Shown here piece by piece: positions 55,843 to 64,000 of a stretch of DNA of 64,000 nucleotides (position 1 is its first letter; every line of letters begins with the position of its first letter). Source of the DNA: Nitzschia sp. DOCU1 (Eukaryota; Bacillariophyta; Bacillariophyceae; Bacillariales; Bacillariaceae); contig OX595985.1 of the NCBI GenBank assembly GCA_951394045.1, positions 5,084,001 to 5,148,000 on the forward strand, written 5' to 3'. A program made the translations under genes and the position numbers. The notes beneath the pieces were generated by a model. That model was given only the letters and a program-made list of their open reading frames with translations. It did not search any database and had not been told where the DNA came from.

Positions 55843-57021
55843 ATGACGACTACCGTCCTCTCCATCGACGACATGGACAAATCCTTTCCATGTACCGTCG
55901 AGAAAATCGTCGGCCAGCCGACGTACGCCACCTTGCAAGGGCTCCGCGAATCCCTCAAGATGAATGCCGCATCCGTGCCAACCACCGCAGGCGGCGGCCA
56001 ACATGGCTATCTTGGCCTCGTCCTCTCCGACACCGTCTACACAGCACTCGCCGGCGCCAACAATGGGTTCACTGCTCCCACCAATCCCGGTGACACACCC
56101 ACTATCCCGCGCAACGCCACTGACGAACAGATCTCCGCCCTGGAACGCAGCCACAAAGTGCTCCTCCGAAACTGGTACACATATCTCAACGTCCATGCCG
56201 CTCTCAAAAAGCAACTTGTAGGAGCTATCGAGCCCCTTTACCTTCGCGCCAAAATTGACCGCAACCTTGGGTACCAAAACGTCAATCTCCGCGATCTCCT
56301 TGAGTTCCTTTTCACAAGTTATGGCCAAATCACCCCGCAGGCCCTGGCCGAGAACCGCAAGCTCTTGGATCAGCCATGGGACGGCAACAGCCCCTTCGAA
56401 ACGCTAATTGACAGTGTTGAAACTTGCGTAGAATTTGCAGCCGACGGCAACGCCCCACTCAGCGACAGCCACATCCTGACCTCTGCCTACAGTTCCGTTT
56501 GGGCAACCGGTCTGTACTTTGATGATTGCAAAAGGTGGCTTGCCAAACCCACCGCTGACCAAACATGGGATAACTTCAAGCTCCACTTCTTGGACGCCCA
56601 ACGCTCCCTCCGCCTCCAACAAACCACTACCGGCCGCGCGGGTTTCCTGAATGTGGCCATTGCCGACCAGGAAAACGCAACAGTAGAAGCCTTGGCCAAT
56701 CTAGCCACGGCCACAGCCTCCGACCGCCAAGCATTCGCAGCCCTAGTTGACAACACAACCAACCTCACAACACAGTTGGCCCAGAAAGATGAAGAAATTG
56801 CACGCCTACACAAAGCCCTCGAGGACGCCAAACGGACCACCACTGGTCCCGCTGCCCGAGCACCACGAGCACCCTTCGTTGCCCAATACTGTTGGACCCA
56901 CGGCTATGGTGGCCACAATGGATCTCAATGCACTCGCACCACCACTGGTCACATCAAAGACGCCACCCTGGAAGACAACAAGGGCGGCTGCCAACATGGA
57001 AAATGGCGCCTCAAGAAATGA
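55843..57021 (+). CDS. Copia IV gag with CHHC knuckle
   Basis: 392 codons from ATG 55843 (MTTTVLSIDDMDK). A helical capsid region (residues about 90-260) is followed by a coiled-coil-like stretch (LVDNTTNLTTQLAQKDEEIARLHKALEDAK) and a knuckle of the form C-x2-H-x4-H-x4-C (CWTHGYGGHNGSQC), where the usual second Cys is His. It ends RLKK at TGA (57019-57021, context AAA TGA CTC). The frame is open beyond the TGA into pol. Confidence 0.88.
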   Translation: MTTTVLSIDDMDKSFPCTVEKIVGQPTYATLQGLRESLKMNAASVPTTAGGGQHGYLGLVLSDTVYTALAGANNGFTAPTNPGDTPTIPRNATDEQISALERSHKVLLRNWYTYLNVHAALKKQLVGAIEPLYLRAKIDRNLGYQNVNLRDLLEFLFTSYGQITPQALAENRKLLDQPWDGNSPFETLIDSVETCVEFAADGNAPLSDSHILTSAYSSVWATGLYFDDCKRWLAKPTADQTWDNFKLHFLDAQRSLRLQQTTTGRAGFLNVAIADQENATVEALANLATATASDRQAFAALVDNTTNLTTQLAQKDEEIARLHKALEDAKRTTTGPAARAPRAPFVAQYCWTHGYGGHNGSQCTRTTTGHIKDATLEDNKGGCQHGKWRLKK

Positions 57022-60000
57022 CTCTTCGGGTCGACCAAAAATACAACATTCACCACTAATCCTAGTGCTGACCTTATTATGTATTCTAGTCTGCAACCCA
57101 TAGATACTTCAACTCCAGATCCTAACGATCCAGCTCTTGACTCGGGCGCCTCCAAACACTTCGCCCGTGCAATCACAAAGTGCTGCATTAACATCAAGCC
57201 CGTTCACCCTCGTACCAACCCCAGTCTCTCTGTCCACACTGCCACTGGTGAAACCATGCACTCGAGCCATACCGGAACAATCAATCTTCCAAAACTACCT
57301 GCAACGGCTTGCAATGCACATTTGTTCCCCAGCATGGACACACACGACCTCCTCTCAGTCGGCGTCATCGCAGATGCTGGCTGTACCATCACCTTTGATG
57401 CAAAACACTGCCATATTGCCAGCGACGAAGGCGAGCACCTGTATCAGGGCTACCGTGACAACAATGGCCTCTACCGACTTCCCCTGTCGACTATGCCTAC
57501 CCCAGTTGCCAGCTTAGTGCTTCCTACCAGCACTACAAGCGAGATCATACAATTCCTACACGCAAGCTTGTTTTCTCCCTCGGTTTCTACATTACTCAAG
57601 GCGATCAACAACAACCACTTTACTACTTGGCCTGCGCTGACCTCTGATAACGTCAAGCGGCACTTGCCTAAATCCATTGCAACAGCTTTAGGCCATCTGG
57701 ACCAACAACGCAAAAACATCCAGAGCACAAGAGTTGCGCACCAACCTACTAGTAGTACCACATCGGACGACGACGACTTCACTCCCACACCAGCTATAAC
57801 AGATGGTACCCGCACCGATCACATCTACGCCGCCATCGAAAAAGTCTCCTCAGTCCCCACAGGCGCTATCCACACCGATCAAACCGGCCGCTTCCCTGTC
57901 CAATCGCACACAGGCAAAAAATACATCATGGTCCTTTATGACTATGATAGCAACGCGATTTTAGCTGAACCAATCTCCGATCGCACGGCCAAAGAAATCC
58001 TCCGCGCCTACAAAAAGCTGCATGGTCTCCTGGTAACTCGAGGCCTACGCCCACGCTTACAACGCTTGGACAATGAGGCCAGCACCATCCTTACAACCTT
58101 TATGGCCCAAGAGAATGTGGATTTCCAACTCGCACCCCCAGGCATCCATCGCCGCAATGCTGCCGAACGTGCCATCCGCACTTTCAAAAACCACTTCACC
58201 GCGGGTCTTTGCACGACTGATCCAAACTTTCCACTGTACCTGTGGGATGAACTTATTGACCAGGCCACAATCAGCCTCAATTTGTTGCGTCAATCACGAA
58301 TCAATCCACGCCTCTCTGCCCACGCCCAACTCCATGGAAATTTCGACTTCAACCGCACTCCAATGGCTCCCCCAGGCATCCGCGTCATGGCCCACAACAA
58401 ATCCGACAAACGACCATCATGGGGCACCCACGGCGATCTCGGATGGTACGTTGGACCCGCAATGAACCATTACCGGTGCTACCGCGTCTTCATCCCCAAA
58501 ACCCAGGCAACCAGGATCAACGATACCCTGGAATTCTTCCCGACGGCAATAAAAATGCCCGCCCTGTCCTCCGCCGATGCCGCAAAACACGCCGCTCGCG
58601 ACCTCATCCACGCCATCGAACATCCTCATCCAGCGACTCCATTCCTCTACGGTGAGGAAACCATGCGAGGCATCCAGCAACTAGCCAGAATCTTTGGCCT
58701 TGCCACCGATCCATCCATGCCGCCAGCTGCTCCGAGGGTGACCCCGCACGTAGTCGAAGACAGCCCCCACACGCCCCATGCTCCGAGGGTGACCCCGAAT
58801 TTGATCGAAGCTGCTCACAAAGCCGCCATCATACCGTCCCAGGCAATCCCAGAGGTGCCACTATCGGATCTGTTCCTTGCCCCACCACCCACACACCCGG
58901 TTGATTATTATTTTGCCAACTCCGTCATCGACCCTATCACCGGCAAAAGCATGGAATATCGTGAACTCATCACAAATCCAGCCACAAAAGCCGTCTGGAG
59001 CCATTCCGCCGCCAATGAATTTGGCAGACTTGCCCAAGGAGTAGGAGGACGCGTTGCTGGCACTGACACTATCAAATTCATTGCCAAACAGGACGTCCCA
59101 AAGGACCGCACTGTCACCTACGCCCGGTTTGTCTGCACCTTGCGACCCCAGAAATCAGAACCTGAGCGCACACGGCTCACAGTCGGCGGCAACCTCATCG
59201 ACTATCCTGGTGACACGAGCGCTCCCACTGCCGACATCACCACCGCCAAGCTCCACTTCAACAGCGTATTGTCAACTCCCAATGCCAAATGCGTCTGCGC
59301 TGATGTAAAAAATTTCTATCTGAATACACCACTGGACAGACCAGAATTCATGAGAATTGCAATCGACTTGGTGCCCCACGAAATCACCGAGGAATACAGG
59401 CTCTTACCTCTCGTGCACAACGGATTCATTTATGTCCGCATCGAAAAGGGCATGTATGGCTTGCCCCAGTCTGGAAAACTTGCCAATGATTTGCTCCAAC
59501 GACGCCTCGCAAAATACGGGTACTACACTGCCCGCCACACTCCTGGCCTCTGGCTACATTCATTCCGACCGATCAGCTTCGTGTTGGTTGTCGACGATTT
59601 CGCGATAAAATACGTGGGCAAAGAGCACGCAGATCACCTGCTCGGCATTCTGAAAAAATACTACGAAGGCGTGAGTACCGATTGGGATGCTGCACTTTTC
59701 TGTGGGATTTCCCTCAAATGGGACTATGAAAAACGTACCGTTGAACTCAGCATGCCAGGCTACATTGCTGCAACACTAGCCAAGTACAACCACCCGATGC
59801 CCAGCCGACCGCAACATTCCCCACACCGCTTCAACGCCCCCCAATTCGGCGTCAAAGTCCAACTCACGGACCCAATTGATACTGCGCCGAAACTGAGCCC
59901 CGACGGCCGACTCCGCATCCAGAAGATTGTCGGCACGCTGCTCTACTACGGCCGAGCCGTGGACAACACCACGCTTGTTTCACTCAGCGAACTTGCCTCC

Positions 60001-60813
60001 GACCAAAGCCGAGCCACCGAGACCACCAACACCGATATCCACCGCCTCTTGGATTACTGCGCCACGCACCCGGACGCCATTTTAAAATACTATGCCAGCG
60101 ACATGATCCTTGCAATCCACAGCGACGCCGGCTACTTAAATGCGGGCCAGGGACGCAGCAGAGTCGGCGGTCACTTCTTCTTGGACAATCAGCCACCCAA
60201 ACAGCCACTCAATAATGGGGCAATATTGAACCCCACCGGCATCCTCCGCCACGTTGCATCTTCCGCCGCCGAAGCCGAAACGGGGGGCCTTTTCGTCAAC
60301 ATGAAAGAGGGCACAATTCTGCGCACAACTCTCCACGAAATGGGACACCCACAGCCCGCCACCCCAGTTACCACCGATAATTCCACCGCTGCCGGTATTG
60401 CCAACGACACCATCAAACAACAACGTTCCCGCGCCATCGACATGCGATACCACTGGATCCGTGACCGCATCACCCAACAACAGTTTATTGTCAAATGGGC
60501 TCCCGGAACAACGAATCTTGCCGACTACTTCACCAAGCACCATTCGGCCGCACACCATCAGAAAATGCGTCCGCAATATCTTGCAAATGACCCCAACAGC
60601 GGTCATCCATCTGCTTATCTTTGCACTCCTCCAGCATCGTCGCAGACTGCCAATGCTCACTGCGAGGGTGTGTTGATTCCACATGCCACGTCAGGCATGC
60701 CGGCATCCTTTCCAGCAAGCACCGGCCAGTCACAAAGATCCGTTATCTGCCGAGCACGCCAAACTCAAACGGGATTTCCCGCCACATTCAAAACACTCGC
60801 AATCTACTCATAA
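57022..60813 (+). CDS. Copia IV pol: protease, integrase, RT, RNase H
   Basis: About 1,263 codons in the gag frame after its TGA; the first ATG is at 57079. Protease with PALDSGASKHFA; integrase with HTDQTGRF, QRLDNEAST and NAAERAIRTFKNHF; RT with CADVKNFYLNT, GMYGLPQSGKLA and VVDDFAIKY (first residue V where Y is usual); RNase H with IHSDAGYLNAG, SSAAEAETGGLF, TTDNSTAAG and NLADYFTK. The frame runs on through 140 bp of the 3' LTR. No lesion is visible. The pre-integrase zinc finger is not evident. Confidence 0.9.
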   Translation, partial: LFGSTKNTTFTTNPSADLIMYSSLQPIDTSTPDPNDPALDSGASKHFARAITKCCINIKPVHPRTNPSLSVHTATGETMHSSHTGTINLPKLPATACNAHLFPSMDTHDLLSVGVIADAGCTITFDAKHCHIASDEGEHLYQGYRDNNGLYRLPLSTMPTPVASLVLPTSTTSEIIQFLHASLFSPSVSTLLKAINNNHFTTWPALTSDNVKRHLPKSIATALGHLDQQRKNIQSTRVAHQPTSSTTSDDDDFTPTPAITDGTRTDHIYAAIEKVSSVPTGAIHTDQTGRFPVQSHTGKKYIMVLYDYDSNAILAEPISDRTAKEILRAYKKLHGLLVTRGLRPRLQRLDNEASTILTTFMAQENVDFQLAPPGIHRRNAAERAIRTFKNHFTAGLCTTDPNFPLYLWDELIDQATISLNLLRQSRINPRLSAHAQLHGNFDFNRTPMAPPGIRVMAHNKSDKRPSWGTHGDLGWYVGPAMNHYRCYRVFIPKTQATRINDTLEFFPTAIKMPALSSADAAKHAARDLIHAIEHPHPATPFLYGEETMRGIQQLARIFGLATDPSMPPAAPRVTPHVVEDSPHTPHAPRVTPNLIEAAHKAAIIPSQAIPEVPLSDLFLAPPPTHPVDYYFANSVIDPITGKSMEYRELITNPATKAVWSHSAANEFGRLAQGVGGRVAGTDTIKFIAKQDVPKDRTVTYARFVCTLRPQKSEPERTRLTVGGNLIDYPGDTSAPTADITTAKLHFNSVLSTPNAKCVCADVKNFYLNTPLDRPEFMRIAIDLVPHEITEEYRLLPLVHNGFIYVRIEKGMYGLPQSGKLANDLLQRRLAKYGYYTARHTPGLWLHSFRPISFVLVVDDFAIKYVGKEHADHLLGILKKYYEGVSTDWDAALFCGISLKWDYEKRTVELSMPGYIAATLAKYNHPMPSRPQHSPHRFNAPQFGVKVQLTDPIDTAPKLSPDGRLRIQKIVGTLLYYGRAVDNTTLVSLSELASDQSRATETTNTDIHRLLDYCATHPDAILKYYASDMILAIHSDAGYLNAGQGRSRVGGHFFLDNQPPKQPLNNGAILNPTGILRHVASSAAEAETGGLFVNMKEGTILRTTLHEMGHPQPATPVTTDNSTAAGIANDTIKQQRSRAIDMRYHWIRDRITQQQFIVKWAPGTTNLADYFTKHHSAAHHQKMRPQYLANDPNSGHPSAYLCTPPASSQTANAHCEGVLIPHATSGMPASFPASTGQSQRSVICRARQTQTGFPATFKTLAIYS

Positions 60814-60863
60814 ATTAGATTGCTCATCATCTCTGTGTCTTTCACTTCCGTCTGACTTTAGCA
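60671..60863 (+). repeat. Copia IV 3' LTR
   Basis: No difference from 55576-55768 was found by eye. Preceded by a short purine-rich run (gcgagggtg). Confidence 0.9.
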
Positions 60864-60910
60864 AGGTCAAGGGTTCGAGACCGAACTCCTCAATCCCCTT
60901 TTTCGCGCGC
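60864..60910 (+). repeat. tRNA-like Pol III unit, copy 1, 3' half
   Basis: Starts with the AGGTC duplication; B-box-like GGTTCGAGACC at 60872-60882; a T run follows at 60899-60903 (Pol III stop). Confidence 0.6.
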
Positions 60911-60939
60911 ATACGCCGACTAGCGCACGGCGTAGTGCA

Positions 60940-61420
60940 CTACAAAGCTTAAAGAAGCCATGCCTTCCATCGGATTTTCGTTATTCTAACGAAAACAGGC
61001 CAGGAAATTTCATACCTACGGTAGTAAGCAATGATTTACGCACTAAAGCACCATTTTTCACGCTCCCCACCCTCGCCATCCAACCTAATACTACGTCCGA
61101 CCAACCTTATACTACAAAGCTTAAAGAATCCATGCCTTCAATCGGATTTTCATTATTCTAACGAAAACAGGCCAGGAAATTTCATACCTAGTAGGCGCTG
61201 ATTTACGCACTACAGCACCGTTTTTCACGCTCTCCACCCTCGCCATCCAACCTAATACTACGTCCGACCAACCTTATACTACAAAGCTTAAAGAATCCAT
61301 GCCTTCAATCGGACTTTCGTTATTCTAACGAAAACAGGCCAGGAAATTTCATACCTAGTAGGCACTGATTTACGCACTACAGCACCGTTTTTCACGCTCT
61401 CCACCCTCGCCATCCAACCT
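60940..61420. repeat. Hairpin tandem repeat, second array
   Basis: Same family as 54480-55140 but with units of 168-172 bp (hairpins at 60975, 61147 and 61315), the extra bases being cgtccgaccaacctt-type inserts. One hairpin has a base change in each of the second and third copies. Confidence 0.85.
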
Positions 61421-61821
61421 ACCGGTAGGTAATACTACTGCAGTATACCGAATATAGTGCGCTATTCCGTACTTCAACCCAATGATATGCCCCTTCTGAG
61501 CGAAGAGCGAAGCATGTCGAACAACAAGTTGAGGTTGACAACTTCAATATAGGGGTATAAGCCTGACGAACATTGCGTTCTTTACACGCCATCTCCCAGT
61601 AACATCACCTAGACACAGGCCGTAGCGTAGCCTCGTGCTGGCAAATTACCAGACCTCTCCAAATAAGGAGTGCTTCTAGCAATCGCGAATGCTGTGACTG
61701 ACGAACAGATGTGAGCGTGCTAAGAATGACATGGGGGCGCATGCAGTATACCGAATATAGTGGGCTATGGAATAGCGCGCTAATTCAACAATATGGAATT
61801 CCCCGCACTCTCATACAAGAG
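61421..61821. repeat. Linker, copy 2
   Basis: Second copy of the linker at 55141-55520. No gene seen. Confidence 0.7.
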
Positions 61822-61911
61822 AGCTCCTGTAGCGCAGTGGTACTGCCTACAATACAATCACCTTCTAAGCAAGGTCTGGGGTTCGAGACCGAACTCCTCA
61901 ATCCCCTTTTT
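61822..61911 (+). ncRNA. tRNA-like Pol III unit, copy 2 (uninterrupted)
   Basis: A-box-like TAGCGCAGTGGT (61830-61841), B-box-like GGTTCGAGACC (61880-61890) at tRNA spacing, and a T run at 61907-61911. A good cloverleaf could not be drawn: the acceptor stem and anticodon arm pair poorly. It is more likely a SINE-type or tRNA-derived unit than a working tRNA gene. Confidence 0.45.
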
Positions 61912-62326
61912 CGCGCGCATACGCCGACTAGCGCACAGCGTAGTGCACTACAAAGCTTAAAGAAGCCATGCCTTCAATCGGATTTTCGTTATTCTAACGA
62001 AAACAGGAAATTTCATACCTAGCTAGTAGGCACCAATTTACACAGTAAAGCACCGCTTTCGTGCTCCCAACCTCGCCATCCAACCTGATACACCACTGAA
62101 ATCCATGAGACTTGAATCGGTTATTTGTCACACTACCGTAGTAACGAAAACACTCTAAAATTTTATATCTACGCACTTCTGTCATGATTTACACTATATA
62201 CCTAGACACCTATGTTTAGCACAAGCCTTTAGGGCTTTTTTGGCAGAGCCACACCAAATGCACTTTGCAACCTTCCACCTACGCTGTCCAAAGTGCACCC
62301 ACGACCACATTCAAACCATACAATAA
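61912..62326. other. Repeat edge and right junction with Timeless
   Basis: One more hairpin (61983-62003) and half a unit, then unique DNA. No gene. The right end of the insertion in Timeless lies somewhere about 62060-62320. Confidence 0.5.
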
Positions 62327-63640
62327 GTGATCCTCCACTGCGGCGTGAGGGGCGTCCTTTTATCTGGCAAAGCCACACAAAACCGTCCTATTGACCCCTC
62401 ACGCCGGGCTCCATCGCGCACGACCGTCCGCCAAACCAAAGTAGCCCATGCGCCCCTTGTTTTGACAATGGATGTCTTCACATTGAATTTGGTTCTTACG
62501 TCAACGGACACTTTCTATCAACACAAAAATCACTCGCGACTGGCCCAAGCGGTCGCACTATACAGCGAAATGATGCATTTGTTGCTGGACATGCATGGGT
62601 CTAAGGACGAGACTGAAAGCATGATGGCTCTGGGACTCCAGGATCGCCTTTTCTATGGTGTCGAACCCATTGATAGACTTCCGAAACTACTCAGCAGATG
62701 GTCCCCAGGAACTTCGACGAGGGAATATCTTTGTGATTTGGTTGAGCTGTGTCATGTTTGTCTCAAACTTCTGGACCTGAATAAACAAGGTGGCTGCGCC
62801 GCGTCCCCCCATAAGAATGCCCACGACAAAATGGTTAAAATGCGGGCCGCAGCTGCACAGTTTGATACCAAAGGATACTTCTGTCGTAAGATTGTGTCGA
62901 ATCAGCTAGTTTCCATGTATTGTCATCTGCTTGGACAATACAAGGTCAATTCTTCAAATGTCAACCACATAGTGGTTGCAATGTTACTTCGTATCTCGAG
63001 AACCGAGATTTCTGCGCCTGATGCCCAAGACGATGGGGTGCCTATCAACCCATTAGGTTCTAAAAGCATTACATTGGAACCAATGCTTTTCAATGCTTAC
63101 CTGCTGATGACTGCAGGACGTATTCTGGAAGACTCCTCCATCTGCAAGGAAAAGGAGTTTCATGCCCTGGTCTCCTTCTGCACCAGCTTCTTGAACCGCT
63201 TTTTAGCGGCATCTCGTCAAAATCCGATGGTATTCATCGAATGTCTTTTTCGCCATCAGACGCCCCATCGATTCTGCGAGCTTTTTGCGAATGGATATGT
63301 GAGCGAAGAATTACGGATGATTGCCGAGCGTGAAGTTTTGCTTGACGAACAGCGCAGGTGTGAAGAGGATTTCGATGGAGTTTTTTTTGAGCCGAGCGTT
63401 CAAGAGGAGGACGAGGCAGAGAATGAATTCGACGATGAAGTCGAGCTTGATGCAACTGGCCTGGGGAAAGGTGGCGAAATAGTCAATGACACTGTTTCGA
63501 ATAGTTCTGTACAAGATTCGGCTGCGACATCTTCCATTTCCGGCATCGAGGAGAAAGGAGAGGTAACAAAGCGAACGAACGATCGAAAAGCTGTTGAAAG
63601 TGGCGGTGCTATGGAGAAAGAGGTCGCCACTTCCCCGTGA
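62327..63640 (+). CDS. Timeless/Tof1-family gene, 3' fragment
   Basis: An open frame to 63640. From about residue 45 it matches the middle of Timeless: TKVAHAPLVLTMDVFTLNLVL, SEMMHLLLDMHGSKDETESMMALGLQDRLFYG, DRLPKLLSRWSPGTSTREYLCDLVELCHVCLKLLDL, then KGYFCRKIVSNQLVSMYCHLLGQY and EFHALVSFCTSFLNRFLAASRQNPMVFIECLFRH, ending in an acidic tail. The annotated start (62327) is arbitrary; the true 5' continuation is the fragment at 52370-53045, some 9.3 kb away. This half has no lesions. If the gap is an intron the gene could still work, but the frameshift in the 5' part argues against it. Confidence 0.7.
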   Translation: MILHCGVRGVLLSGKATQNRPIDPSRRAPSRTTVRQTKVAHAPLVLTMDVFTLNLVLTSTDTFYQHKNHSRLAQAVALYSEMMHLLLDMHGSKDETESMMALGLQDRLFYGVEPIDRLPKLLSRWSPGTSTREYLCDLVELCHVCLKLLDLNKQGGCAASPHKNAHDKMVKMRAAAAQFDTKGYFCRKIVSNQLVSMYCHLLGQYKVNSSNVNHIVVAMLLRISRTEISAPDAQDDGVPINPLGSKSITLEPMLFNAYLLMTAGRILEDSSICKEKEFHALVSFCTSFLNRFLAASRQNPMVFIECLFRHQTPHRFCELFANGYVSEELRMIAEREVLLDEQRRCEEDFDGVFFEPSVQEEDEAENEFDDEVELDATGLGKGGEIVNDTVSNSSVQDSAATSSISGIEEKGEVTKRTNDRKAVESGGAMEKEVATSP

Positions 63641-63824
63641 TCAACACAGGATGCTGGTGGTGGTGCTCCAATCTTTTCGTCGGTTAGGGCCACAGTTTAT
63701 TTCGAAACTTGCTTTCGCTCAACATCAAGATAACACTAGCATCATTATTTCCGTAGCCTGCGTGACTGACTCAAGCTCAAATAGAGAGAGCAAATATCAT
63801 TTCTAGTAGTAGAGCGAACCTCTT

Positions 63825-64000
63825 CTAACATAGCTGTGCTATTGCAGCTCTCACATACGGGTACCTGGTTATTATATCAGATGGAGTACGTATAGTACCT
63901 GGTAATCTGACACCTCGCACGCCTGCGGTCGAGAAGGCCTCGGCGGCGTTTGGAGCAGCACGTTCTTTGCGCTTTTTCGCGGGGTTGGCAGTGGTGGCAT
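63825..64000 (-). CDS. Possible 3' end of a minus-strand gene (partial)
   Basis: An open frame of 58 codons from the window edge to a stop at 63825: basic (ANPAKKRKERAAPNAAEAF) then GVRGVRLPGTIRTPSDIITRYPY. Too short to identify. It would converge with Timeless, leaving about 185 bp between them. Confidence 0.3.
   Translation of the reverse strand, partial: ATTANPAKKRKERAAPNAAEAFSTAGVRGVRLPGTIRTPSDIITRYPYVRAAIAQLC

Larger units (their letters stand above)
55576..60863 (+). mobile_element. Copia IV LTR retrotransposon, young and apparently intact
   Basis: LTRs 55576-55768 and 60671-60863 (193 bp each, TG...CA) look identical throughout. The target duplication is AGGTC (55571-55575 and 60864-60868). 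Gag and pol are in one frame with a single TGA between. An uninterrupted copy of the target exists at 61822-61911. All this points to a recent insertion that could still be active. Confidence 0.92.

Overview
This is eukaryotic DNA, most likely from a diatom or a close stramenopile relative. The evidence is the dense load of Ty1/copia elements with DSHADT-type proteases, the short GT-AG intron (66 bp), a peroxidase-like pseudogene whose signal peptide meets a Phe in the manner of diatom plastid targeting, and two single-copy-type host genes: a Timeless/Tof1 replication-fork gene and a type II membrane protein of the TBL/PC-esterase kind. Genus cannot be fixed from sequence alone. More than 90% of the window is transposable elements or their debris.

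Layout. 1-6398: a minus-strand Ty3/gypsy element (gypsy I) in a recombined LTR array, with an 874-bp TIR element in its left LTR. 6777-28114: a nested stack. A GC-rich repeat (G repeat) flanks a TIR element with an unclassified transposase (element Z, 7121-27939). Inside Z is a copia end (copia V). Inside its LTR is a piggyBac-like element with an N-terminal SAP-like segment. Inside the piggyBac gene is copia I, and inside an LTR of copia I is copia II. 28115-42244: copia III, whose gag gene is split by a 6.6-kb PIF/Harbinger-like transposon (30201-36816) carrying a DDE transposase, a second conserved ORF and two unexplained genes. 42245-45263: a second, inverted copy of the Z/G segment. 45826-47109: the TBL-like host gene. 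47881-51789: a decayed gypsy II. 51790-52159: another G repeat. 52370-63640: a Timeless gene broken into two parts by about 9 kb holding a peroxidase-like pseudogene, hairpin-bearing tandem repeats, tRNA-like Pol III units and a young copia IV with identical LTRs and a perfect 5-bp target duplication. 63825-64000: possible tail of a minus-strand gene.

How the parts work. The retroelements show several distinct expression and priming solutions side by side. Copia I, II and IV have gag and pol in the same frame separated by one UGA. Copia III has a -1 frameshift heptamer (CCCTTTT) directly before the gag stop. Copia III has a primer site resembling the initiator-tRNA anticodon arm. Copia IV has a 13-nt primer site complementary to its own LTR, suggesting self-priming. 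Copia I and II share CG...CG LTR ends and 4-bp duplications. The nesting order gives a relative timeline, and removing each insertion with one target copy restores the interrupted reading frame in gag III and, apart from one older frameshift, in the piggyBac gene.
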